From positions 14,402-47,658 of the forward strand of contig PLSK01000226.1 in the NCBI GenBank assembly GCA_003165155.1: DNA of 33,257 bases, in the 5' to 3' direction. The first letter of the stretch is position 1, and each line of letters begins with the position of its first letter. A program made the translations under genes and the position numbers. Below the pieces are notes generated by a model. It ran no database searches and was not told the DNA's origin. It was given only the letters and a program-made list of their open reading frames with translations. The DNA comes from Mycobacterium sp. Its GTDB lineage: Bacteria; Actinomycetota; Actinomycetes; Mycobacteriales; Mycobacteriaceae. Positions 1 through 6,847 of the stretch are shown here, in pieces.

Positions 1-1797
1 TCAGTCATCGACAGGTTTGGGTCCAAGATCTCGCATGTTCCCGATCCGCCCGAGCGGGCCGGGGTCACCGACTCGGAGACCGTCACGCAATTGGCAACCG
101 CCGTGATCGAGGCGCTAGGCACGCCGCGCCCTGCTGACGCGATTGCTGCCGAGGATCCGGAGTTCTTCGCCCGGCTGCTGCCGCTGGCTCTGGGCTCCGA
201 GGTCGACGACGAGCAGGTGCCACTTCTCTTGGAGCAAGGCGGTTTCCAGCTGTCCCGGCCCACGCTGCCGCGCACGGTGCCGATTCCGGACACGACCAAC
301 GTGGCCATCATCGGAGCGGGTATCGCCGGCATCAACGCCGCGCTGGCGGCCGCCGACGAAGGTGTCTCCTACGAAATCTTCGACCGCAACGACGAGGTCG
401 GTGGCACCTGGCTGACCACGTACTACCCCGGGATAGGCGTAGACACCCCGTCGGCGTACTACTCGCTTTCTCGCGAGTTGAACCCCGACTGGAGCAGCTA
501 CTACCCGGAGGGCGCGGAGTACCAGGCCTACCTGGTGTCGTTGGTAGACAAGCACGGCCTACGCGAGCACACTCGGTTCGGCACCGAGGTCGAGGCCCTC
601 TGGTGGGACGAGGAACGCAAACAGTGGCAGATCCACTCGGTGAGCGCCGACGGCGCCCGTGATATCAGCTACGCCCGAGTCGTCATCACCGCGGCCGGCT
701 ACCTCAACCGGCCGCGCTGGCCGGAGTTTCCGGGCCGGGAAACCTTCGAGGGCACCAGTATCCACTCCGCGCTGTGGGATCCATCGCTGGATCTCACCGG
801 CAAGCGGGTCGCGATCATCGGGGCAGGATGTACCGCCGTGCAGATCGTCGACGCCTGCGTCGACCAGGTCGAGCACCTTACGGTGTTCCAGCGGCAGCCC
901 CATTGGGTCGCACCGCGCAAACGGCTCACCGACGATGTTCCCCCACACCGCCGCTACCTGGGCCGCCATCTGCCGTACTACGCCAACTGGCACCGGCTGA
1001 AGTCGTACTGGGGCACTGCAGACAACAACTATCCGATCATTCTGCAGGACCCGGAATGGGCGAAGGACCATCTGTCGATCTCACCGGCCAACGATGTATT
1101 GCTGCAGATTTGCCAGGACTACATCGAGCAGACATTCGGTGCTGGAACGGAATTAGCGAAGAAGGTGACGCCGGACTTCGCGCCGTATGGTAAGCGGATC
1201 ATCCGCGATCCGGGCGGTTACTACGCGGCATTGACCCGCGAGCACGTCGATGTCGAGGCCAGCGAGCCGGCCGAGGTGAACGCGATGGGCATTGTCACTC
1301 AAGACGGTCGGCAGATCGACCTCGACGTCATCATCTACGCCACCGGCTATCACCTCGACTTTCTGTCCACGGTGGATATCCGCGGCCGGAATGGCAGGAA
1401 GCTGGCGGATGAATGGGGCGACAGCCCGCGCGCCTACCGCGGCGGAACGGTGCCCGGGTTCCCGAACCTGTTCATCACCTCCGCGCCGAACTACAGCCCC
1501 GGACACGGCGCGGGAGCCAACTTCTCGATGGAAGTGCTGGCGCATTACATCATCGAGTGCCTGCAGTTGATGGCGCTGCGTGGCGCGACCACTATCGAGG
1601 TCACCGAAAAGGCCTACCAGCACTACGTGGCGGCGATCGACGACGCGATGAGTCGCACGGTGTGGTGTCACACGCCCAACGCGCACACCTATTACCGCTC
1701 CGGTTCCGGCCGTGTCGTGGTCGCCACCCCGTTTCGCCTCGTTGACCTTTGGCATGAGCACCGGGCTCCTATCGAAGACGACTTCCTACTGCGATGA
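1..1797 (+). CDS. HAPMO-like Baeyer-Villiger flavin monooxygenase (5' end outside window)
   Basis: Class B flavoprotein monooxygenase that would insert oxygen next to a ketone, using FAD and NADPH. Numbering from the TTG at 91, the FAD Rossmann motif GAGIAG lies at residues 75-80, the BVMO fingerprint FxGxxxHxxxWD at 219-230 (FEGTSIHSALWD), and the NADPH motif GAGCTA at 244-249. The frame has no stop from base 1 to 91 and no ATG or GTG there. 4-Hydroxyacetophenone monooxygenases carry a long N-terminal extension before the FAD motif, so I think the true start lies left of the window and TTG 91 is only the first start-like codon. The stop overlaps the next gene's ATG as ATGA, implying translational coupling with the SDR, a usual partner that makes the ketone. 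Family call is firm; the substrate is unknown. Confidence 0.85.
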   Translation, partial: SVIDRFGSKISHVPDPPERAGVTDSETVTQLATAVIEALGTPRPADAIAAEDPEFFARLLPLALGSEVDDEQVPLLLEQGGFQLSRPTLPRTVPIPDTTNVAIIGAGIAGINAALAAADEGVSYEIFDRNDEVGGTWLTTYYPGIGVDTPSAYYSLSRELNPDWSSYYPEGAEYQAYLVSLVDKHGLREHTRFGTEVEALWWDEERKQWQIHSVSADGARDISYARVVITAAGYLNRPRWPEFPGRETFEGTSIHSALWDPSLDLTGKRVAIIGAGCTAVQIVDACVDQVEHLTVFQRQPHWVAPRKRLTDDVPPHRRYLGRHLPYYANWHRLKSYWGTADNNYPIILQDPEWAKDHLSISPANDVLLQICQDYIEQTFGAGTELAKKVTPDFAPYGKRIIRDPGGYYAALTREHVDVEASEPAEVNAMGIVTQDGRQIDLDVIIYATGYHLDFLSTVDIRGRNGRKLADEWGDSPRAYRGGTVPGFPNLFITSAPNYSPGHGAGANFSMEVLAHYIIECLQLMALRGATTIEVTEKAYQHYVAAIDDAMSRTVWCHTPNAHTYYRSGSGRVVVATPFRLVDLWHEHRAPIEDDFLLR

Positions 1798-2681
1798 CCC
1801 AAAAGCTGGCCGGCAGAATAGCGTTGGTGACCGGCAGTAGTCGTGGCATCGGCCGGGCCGTTGCCCAGCGGTTGGCCGCCGAGGGCGCCACCGTCGTGGT
1901 CACTGCGCGGTCCTACGCGCCGACGCTGTCGATCCGCGGCGGCGACGGTACCGCGCTGCCCGGCACCATCGGCGAGACGGTCGAACTGATCGAGAAGGCC
2001 GGCGGCTCGGCGATCGGTGTCGCCGCCGACCTGGAGGACGCTCAGCAGCGTGACAGCCTCGTCGCCGAGGTTCTTGATCGAACCGGCCGGATCGACATCC
2101 TGGTCAACAATGCCGGCTTCGCCGACTACTCGGTGATCGAGCAGATGAGTATCGAAACGTTTGACCGCACGCTCGAGCACTACCTGCGCACGCCGTTCGT
2201 GCTGACTCGCGCGGCGATCCCGCACATGAGGAAGCAAGGGGCGGGCTGGATCGTCAACATCGGATCGGTCACCGGGCTGGCGCCGGTGCGTCCCTACCGT
2301 GACTACAACAAGTCTTCAGGGGACGTCGTCTACGCGTCGGCCAAGGCGGCATTGCACCGGTTCACCCAGGGAGTGGCCGCCGAGGTGCTGGATGCCAACA
2401 TCGCGGTGAACTGCGTGGGTCCATCCACGGCGATCCGCACCCCGGGTGCAGCGCAACTGATTCCGGACGCCTTCCCGACCGAGCCGGTGGAGTATCTGGC
2501 CGAAACCGTGCTGGCGATGTGCCATCTTCCTGCCGCGCAGCGGACCGGTCTGGTGGCGTTCAGCCTGCATTACCCTTGGTCGCTACAGCTTCCGGTGCAC
2601 ACGCTCGACGGCCGCGAGGTGCTGCCGCCGCTGGAGCCGCCGGTGACGGCCAATCCCAACATCATTCCCGCCGGTCTGTGA
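1794..2681 (+). CDS. Short-chain dehydrogenase/reductase coupled to the BVMO
   Basis: Classical-type NAD(P)-dependent SDR of 295 residues that would interconvert an alcohol and a ketone. The cofactor motif TGSSRGIG is at residues 13-20, NNAG at 105-108, catalytic Ser158 in NIGSVTG, and the YxxxK pair at Tyr180/Lys184. The Ser-Tyr spacing (22) is longer than the usual 12-13 because of an Arg/Tyr-rich insert (PVRPYRDYNKSSGD) that probably sits by the active site, and the C-terminal tail is long and Pro-rich. The ATG overlaps the upstream BVMO stop by 4 nt, so the two are made together. A plausible role is oxidising a secondary alcohol to the BVMO ketone, or reducing a later intermediate. Substrate not deducible. 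Confidence 0.88.
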   Translation: MTQKLAGRIALVTGSSRGIGRAVAQRLAAEGATVVVTARSYAPTLSIRGGDGTALPGTIGETVELIEKAGGSAIGVAADLEDAQQRDSLVAEVLDRTGRIDILVNNAGFADYSVIEQMSIETFDRTLEHYLRTPFVLTRAAIPHMRKQGAGWIVNIGSVTGLAPVRPYRDYNKSSGDVVYASAKAALHRFTQGVAAEVLDANIAVNCVGPSTAIRTPGAAQLIPDAFPTEPVEYLAETVLAMCHLPAAQRTGLVAFSLHYPWSLQLPVHTLDGREVLPPLEPPVTANPNIIPAGL

Positions 2682-2695
2682 TCGCTGCGCCGCCG

Positions 2696-3310
2696 TCAGC
2701 CCATCACTGACGTGTCTACTGCGCAAAAGCTGTGGCACACCCGGTCGCGGACAATGTAGTCCGGGCATTCGGGGTCGAACCAGCGGTCGACGTATGCCCA
2801 GTGGATCGGGTGCATCAAGTACGGGCCGGTCAGACCTTCCAGGTCGGTGAACCGCTGCGAGAACACGTGCGTCCATGCAGAGGTGCCGGTGGCGGTCTCG
2901 ACGCGGCTGAGCTGCCACGCGGTGATGCTGCGGACATAGCGAGGCATGGCGGCAAGGTCGGCCTCGAAGTGTGCGACGACGTCGTCTGCGGTGTCGGGAG
3001 CCACCCGCAGGAACAGTGCGCGATACACGGACCCAGCTGGCTTGTCGGGACCAATGGGGTGACCGCGGTAGCTTGCGCTGTCCACATGGCTGACCGCCGG
3101 TGTCGACAGGACCGCCTCGACGCGGGCTTGCACGCCGGACCACTTGTCGTCGTCGGCGAACTGTAGGTGCATCAGGATGTCGCCGCCATTGCGCACACCG
3201 GGAAGGGTGGGCTCGACCAGGGCGTCCGGCACGTCGCGCACGGCCTCGCGCAGCGCGGCGAGTATGGGTTCACGCTGGTAGGTGTGGATGAGCGTGGTGA
3301 CGTTAAACAT
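2696..3310 (-). CDS. Dabb-like (stress-responsive alpha/beta barrel) protein
   Basis: 204-residue soluble protein with no signal peptide or membrane segment. The second half, about residues 95-190 (ALFLRVAPDTADDVVAHFEADLAAMPRYV..., then WTHVFSQRFTDLEGL and a Tyr/His-rich stretch), reads like a Dabb or ferredoxin-like dimeric alpha+beta barrel domain; the first half may be a degenerate second copy. Such folds serve as small dimeric enzymes (decarboxylases, cyclases, heme-independent monooxygenases) or ligand binders. Its ATG lies inside the last codons of the upstream ORF (8-nt overlap, GATGTTTAA), so the two are translationally coupled and may form a heteromer. It is convergent with the SDR, 14 bp away. 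Fold call moderate; function unknown. Confidence 0.72.
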   Translation of the reverse strand: MFNVTTLIHTYQREPILAALREAVRDVPDALVEPTLPGVRNGGDILMHLQFADDDKWSGVQARVEAVLSTPAVSHVDSASYRGHPIGPDKPAGSVYRALFLRVAPDTADDVVAHFEADLAAMPRYVRSITAWQLSRVETATGTSAWTHVFSQRFTDLEGLTGPYLMHPIHWAYVDRWFDPECPDYIVRDRVCHSFCAVDTSVMG

Positions 3311-3647
3311 CGCACAACGCGTCGACGTCGTCGGCCGCGGCGGCCACGGTGCGGGTGCGCTGTTCGATCAGTGGGGCCACGCCGGCCCACCACGGGCCCA
3401 GGGCGGGGTCCGGCCGGCCCTGCCAGGTCATTTCCCACCACGCCTGCGGGCTGGGCAGCGACCAGGTGATGGTGATGATGTTGGGCTGGTCGTCGAACCA
3501 GATCGGTGGGCTGACCAAGACGTCGCACAGGGTCATGCCGCGCTGGCGGGCACCGGGGGCATATTCGGCGAGATAGGTGTCGACGAACTTTCGGGCGCAG
3601 CCGGGATGGGTGACCACGCGGTCGATGACGTACACCTCGCCGGACAT
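3303..3647 (-). CDS. Small ferredoxin-fold (Dabb/ABM/NIPSNAP-like) protein
   Basis: 114-residue protein starting MSGEVYVIDRVVTHPGC. The ORF track runs 29 residues further upstream, but that extension has biased, non-homologous-looking composition and would end 12 bp from the divergent OYE gene; the ATG at 3647 leaves a normal 99-bp divergent promoter region. The alternating pattern (VYVIDRVVTHPGCARKFVDTYLAEYAPGARQRGM, then NIITITWSLPSPQAWWEM) resembles one dimeric alpha+beta barrel domain with a Trp-rich pocket segment (WWEMTW). It overlaps the start of the next Dabb-like gene by 8 nt. It may bind or act on a hydrophobic intermediate of the catabolic route; that is inference. Function unknown. 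Confidence 0.68.
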   Translation of the reverse strand: MSGEVYVIDRVVTHPGCARKFVDTYLAEYAPGARQRGMTLCDVLVSPPIWFDDQPNIITITWSLPSPQAWWEMTWQGRPDPALGPWWAGVAPLIEQRTRTVAAAADDVDALCDV

Positions 3648-3746
3648 AGGCCGAGGGTAGGACGCTCGCAGCGGTGATAGTGCCCGCGTCCCGCCCATCG
3701 GGAAGGCGTAATTGACCCGCCGGGTCCCAAGCACGACGGTGGGCAG
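3648..3746. promoter_or_regulatory. Divergent intergenic region with a small palindrome
   Basis: 99 bp between the divergent small ORF (minus) and the OYE-like gene (plus). It contains TTGACC at 3712-3717 running into a 13-bp interrupted palindrome GACCCG-C-CGGGTC (3714-3726), which lies 20 bp before the plus-strand ATG. This could be a -35 element with an overlapping operator, but no convincing -10 box is visible and GC-rich palindromes arise by chance here. Confidence 0.3.
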
Positions 3747-4988
3747 ATGACTGCTGCCGCGACGCTTGACCCGTTGAGTCCCGCGCAGCTGGGGCCGGTG
3801 ACGCTGCGCAACCGGGTGATCAAGGCCGCGACCTCGGAGGGCCGCTCACCGCACGGCTTGGTTACCGACGACTTGATCGACTTCCACGTGCGGTACGCGC
3901 GCGGCGGCGTCGGGATGACCACCGTGGCGTACTGCTGTGTCGCCTCCGAGGCGGCCAGCGCTCCGGGTCAGATCGTGATGAGCCGTGCAGCACTGCCGGG
4001 ATTGCAACGGCTGACCGACGCGGTGCACGCCGCGGGCGCGGCGATCTCCGCGCAGCTGGGTCACGCCGGGGTGGTGGCGCACAAACGGCTCACCGGTGTC
4101 ACCCCGGTGGCCCCGAGCAGGTTCGTCAACCCGGCGTCCATGGCGTACTGCCGCGAGATCACCCGAGACGAGATCGTCGTGGTGATTGACCAGTTCGGCG
4201 CGGCCGCCGAGGTCGCGATCGACGCCGGATTCGATGCCGTCGAGTTGCATTTCGGGCATCTGTATCTGCCGAGCTCGTTTCTGAGCCCGCTGATCAACCG
4301 TCGCAAGGATGAATACGGCGGCGATATCGACAACCGCTCGCGGTTGGTGCGTGAGATCGCGCAGCGGGTCCGCGACGTGGTGGGAGATCGCATCGCGGTC
4401 ATCGCCAAGCTGGACATGGACGACGGTGTGCCGGGCAGCATCTGGATCGACGAGGCCCTGCGCAGCGCGCAACTGCTGGACGCAGACGCGACCCTGGATG
4501 CGCTCGAGTTGACTCAGGGCTCTTCGGTGTTCAAACCCATGTACCTGTTCCGCGGCGATGTCCCGGTTAAGGAGTTCGCGACAGTGATGCCGGCAGCTAT
4601 GCGGCTCCCGTTGCGGGTGGTGGGCAAGTGGGCGATGGGCGATTACCCATACGAGGACCTGTACATGCTGCCCGCGGCGCGTCAGTTCGTCCCCGTGATG
4701 CGCAACACCAAGCTGATCCTGCTCGGCGGCATCACCAACCGCGAGCATCTCGACACGGGTATGCGGGAGGGCTTCGGCTTCATGGCGATGGGTCGGGCTT
4801 TGCTACGCGAACCCGGCCTGGTCAACGCGATGCACTCCGACCCCGCCGTGCGCAGCCGGTGCACGCACAACAACAAGTGCATGGTCACGGTGTTCGGACG
4901 TACCCACTGCGTGCTGGATCCCGAGCAGCGCTACGGGCCGGTCACTGCGTTGGGGGTAGCGAAACCAGCTGTGCCACTTCGCGGCTGA
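3747..4988 (+). CDS. Old yellow enzyme family FMN oxidoreductase
   Basis: 413-residue TIM-barrel flavoprotein of the NADH:flavin oxidoreductase / 2,4-dienoyl-CoA reductase N-terminal family; members reduce activated C=C bonds with FMN. The FMN-site opening is PLSPAQLGPVTLRNRVIKAA, the substrate-binding His pair is HFGH (168-171) followed by Tyr173, and the family signature FLSPLINRRKDEYGG follows. The C-terminus keeps Cys372, Cys378 and Cys389 (CTHNNKC...C), but the position where FadH-type enzymes have their second cluster Cys is Asn, so a 4Fe-4S cluster is unlikely, and there is no second NADPH/FAD domain. Its last 47 bp overlap the convergent esterase. A likely job is saturating an enone or dienone in the pathway; substrate unknown. 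Confidence 0.85.
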   Translation: MTAAATLDPLSPAQLGPVTLRNRVIKAATSEGRSPHGLVTDDLIDFHVRYARGGVGMTTVAYCCVASEAASAPGQIVMSRAALPGLQRLTDAVHAAGAAISAQLGHAGVVAHKRLTGVTPVAPSRFVNPASMAYCREITRDEIVVVIDQFGAAAEVAIDAGFDAVELHFGHLYLPSSFLSPLINRRKDEYGGDIDNRSRLVREIAQRVRDVVGDRIAVIAKLDMDDGVPGSIWIDEALRSAQLLDADATLDALELTQGSSVFKPMYLFRGDVPVKEFATVMPAAMRLPLRVVGKWAMGDYPYEDLYMLPAARQFVPVMRNTKLILLGGITNREHLDTGMREGFGFMAMGRALLREPGLVNAMHSDPAVRSRCTHNNKCMVTVFGRTHCVLDPEQRYGPVTALGVAKPAVPLRG

Positions 4989-5880
4989 TGTCGGCGCGGG
5001 CGCGCTGCGCCAGATCCAGCATGGGCATCGTGAGGAACCCGTGCACCCCGCCCTGATACGACAACCGCGTCACCGACACGCCGGCCGTCTCGAGCGCGTC
5101 GGCATATGCCACACCCTCGTCGCGAAGTGGATCGTGGCCTGCGATGACCACGACCGCCGGCGGCAGCCCGTGCAGGTCGGCGCCCAGCGGTGAGGCATAC
5201 GGGTGGCTGCGCTCGGCGACCGTGGGCACGTACTGATCCCAATACCACTGCAGCGCGGGTTTCGGGTTGTAGTAGCCGCGGCCGAACGCGCGGTAGGACT
5301 CGGTGTCGAAGTCAGCGGCGATGACCGGGTAGAGCAGCAACTGCCCGGCCAGCTCCGGCCCACCGCGGTCCCGGGTCATCAGCGCGGTCACTGCAGCCAG
5401 GTTGCCCCCGGCGCTGTCGCCGCCGACCACGATGCGCCCCGCATCGATCCCCAAGGCGTCCGCATTGTCGTTGATCCATCGCACGGCCGCGTAGAGGTCG
5501 TCGGCGGCGGCGGGCCACGGGTGCTCCGGGGCCAGCCGGTAGTCGACCGAAACCATCACGGCACCAATGCGATTCGCCAGGTTTCGGCACAGGCCGTCGT
5601 GGCTGTCCAGATCGCAGAACACGAACCCGCCGCCGTGGGCGTACACCACGACCGGCAGCGCGGCGGCATCGGTCACCGGGCGGTAGATCCTGACCGCGAT
5701 GTCACCGCCCGGGCCGGGAATCGACGTGTCGCTGACGGCGCCCACCGGCTCGGGGTCGGCCGCGGGTACGAACCGGGACCGGATCGTGGCGCGGGCCTGC
5801 GCGCCGGTCATGGTGTGCACCGGCGGGAAACCGGCGTCCAACGCGCCGATCAGGCCGGCAATCTGGGGGTCCAGGCTCAC
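4942..5880 (-). CDS. HSL-family alpha/beta hydrolase (esterase/lipase)
   Basis: 312-residue cytoplasmic esterase of the hormone-sensitive-lipase family, like mycobacterial LipH/LipN/LipI. The oxyanion motif HGGG is at residues 82-85, nucleophile Ser156 in GDSAGG, acid Asp250 in HDPLRDEG, and His280 in GGVHGF. I start it at GTG 5880 (VSLDPQIAGLIGALDAGFP), not at the longer track ORF: this GTG overlaps the IclR stop as GTGA, and the extra 54 upstream residues are the IclR C-terminus read out of frame. It is thus the second gene of an iclR-esterase operon. It could hydrolyse esters or lactones made by the two BVMOs. Its N-terminal segment closely matches the partial hydrolase at the right end of the window. 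Confidence 0.9.
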   Translation of the reverse strand: MSLDPQIAGLIGALDAGFPPVHTMTGAQARATIRSRFVPAADPEPVGAVSDTSIPGPGGDIAVRIYRPVTDAAALPVVVYAHGGGFVFCDLDSHDGLCRNLANRIGAVMVSVDYRLAPEHPWPAAADDLYAAVRWINDNADALGIDAGRIVVGGDSAGGNLAAVTALMTRDRGGPELAGQLLLYPVIAADFDTESYRAFGRGYYNPKPALQWYWDQYVPTVAERSHPYASPLGADLHGLPPAVVVIAGHDPLRDEGVAYADALETAGVSVTRLSYQGGVHGFLTMPMLDLAQRARADISREVAQLVSLPPTQ

Positions 5881-6695
5881 GCGTACTGCGCGGCCGGGAG
5901 AGGCCGCAGTGGGCGCGCCTGCTGCAGCGTCGGCGCCACGCGTTGCGGGCCGTCCTCGATGTCGCGCCAAATTCCCATCGCGGTCATCCGCACCGGTGCG
6001 GCCAGCCGCTGATCGAACATCATCCTGTTCATGGGCCCGCACACCGACACCGCCGCGACCGCGTCGCCGGGCTCACCGATGGGGGCCGCGACACACCCGA
6101 AGCCGGGCAGCGATTCTTCGCGGTCGAACGCCACACCGTGGGCGCGTACCTTGGCCAGTTCCATGGCCAGCTGGGTGGGCGAGGTGATCGAGAAGCGGGT
6201 TTTGCGGGCGTTCAGGTCGACGGTCTCGGGATCCTGGCCGTAGGCCAGGATCGCCTTTCCGACGGCCGCGCAGTGCGCCGGTTGCCGGCCACCCACGCGG
6301 GTCGGGATGGCCGCGGCCATCCGATCGCCGATCTTGTCGAGGTAGACCACGTCGGTGCCGTCGAGAACGGCGAGGTGAACCACCAGTCCAGTGGCGCGGT
6401 GCAATTCGTGCAGCAGCGGGGTCGCCGCCTTGTGGAGGCGGTCCTGGTGCACGGCCAGCGAACCGAGTTCGACCAGGCGCATGCCCAGTTCGTAGTCACG
6501 GCCGATTCGGCGCAGCCAGCGCAGCTGAACCAGCCGGTCGAGCATGCGGTGTGCCGACGACCGCGGCAACCCGGTGCGTCGTACCACCTGGGCCAGCGTC
6601 AGCCGGCCGGGACCGTCGAAGGAGTCGAGCACCAGGGAGACGCGGTCGATGACGGCGCTGGGGGTGGTGGCTTCGACGGGCAACGTTGACGTCAT
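5877..6695 (-). CDS. IclR-family transcriptional regulator
   Basis: 272-residue DNA-binding regulator. The N-terminal winged helix-turn-helix (about 14-70) includes LTLAQVVRRTGLPRSSAHRMLDRL; the C-terminal IclR effector domain (about 85-255) contains HLAVLDGTDVVYLDKI, the AHCAAVGKAILAY segment and GFGCVAAPI. I start it at ATG 6695, which has a clear Shine-Dalgarno (GGAGG, 5 nt spacing); the track's 22-residue extension runs through the AT-rich promoter. It shares a GTGA overlap with the esterase. IclR proteins usually sense an aromatic or acyl catabolite and control adjacent catabolic genes, so this is the best candidate for regulating the island. It probably also controls itself through the repeats in its own promoter. 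Confidence 0.92.
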   Translation of the reverse strand: MTSTLPVEATTPSAVIDRVSLVLDSFDGPGRLTLAQVVRRTGLPRSSAHRMLDRLVQLRWLRRIGRDYELGMRLVELGSLAVHQDRLHKAATPLLHELHRATGLVVHLAVLDGTDVVYLDKIGDRMAAAIPTRVGGRQPAHCAAVGKAILAYGQDPETVDLNARKTRFSITSPTQLAMELAKVRAHGVAFDREESLPGFGCVAAPIGEPGDAVAAVSVCGPMNRMMFDQRLAAPVRMTAMGIWRDIEDGPQRVAPTLQQARPLRPLPAAQYA

Positions 6696-6790
6696 GGGAT
6701 CCTCCGCAACTGTGTGACACAGGCTATATATACCTAGTTGTAATATACCTTTTTGTACCATATCGGAGTGGCCGGTGTCGCATAGCTCCG
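6696..6790 (-). promoter_or_regulatory. AT-rich iclR promoter with tandem repeats (putative operator)
   Basis: A sharply AT-rich patch (about 6722-6763) in otherwise GC-rich DNA, directly upstream of iclR. On the plus strand ATATACCT occurs at 6728-6735 and 6743-6750, a 15-bp period (AGGTATAT on the coding strand), with a looser copy GTACCA at 6755-6760. The TATATA/TATATT runs can supply -10 elements for leftward transcription. The GGAGG ribosome site is just upstream of ATG 6695. Operator assignment is inference. Confidence 0.6.
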
Positions 6791-6833
6791 AAAAATTTGC
6801 CGCCCGGCACAGTCCTTGTGGCGGGCGGCAAAT
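6791..6833 (-). terminator. Intrinsic terminator of the minus-strand ferredoxin-hsaA-hsaC-kstD run
   Basis: Perfect 12-bp inverted repeat ATTTGCCGCCCG (6795-6806) and CGGGCGGCAAAT (6822-6833). After one mismatch the stem continues with CACA/TGTG, leaving a 5-nt loop. In the minus-strand RNA the stem is followed by five U (AAAAA at 6791-6795 on plus). It begins 14 bp after the stop of the KstD-like gene, ideal for terminating that operon before the iclR promoter. Confidence 0.85.
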
Positions 6834-6847
6834 GCGATGGTGTCTGG

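Noticed and set aside
3648-3746. KstR/KstR2-type operators in the intergenic regions
   Set aside because: Reading the intergenic stretches by eye I saw no AACnnGTT-type KstR palindrome; a proper motif scan was not possible.
3846-4748. 300-aa minus-strand ORF inside the OYE-like gene (and the similar 14963-15958 ORF inside hsaG)
   Set aside because: Both are antisense to genes with intact motifs, and their sequences match no family I recognise.
5881-6042. Upstream extension of the esterase (MRAHEQDDVR...) in the ORF track
   Set aside because: It is the IclR C-terminal coding region in another frame; GTG 5880 with GTGA overlap is a better start.
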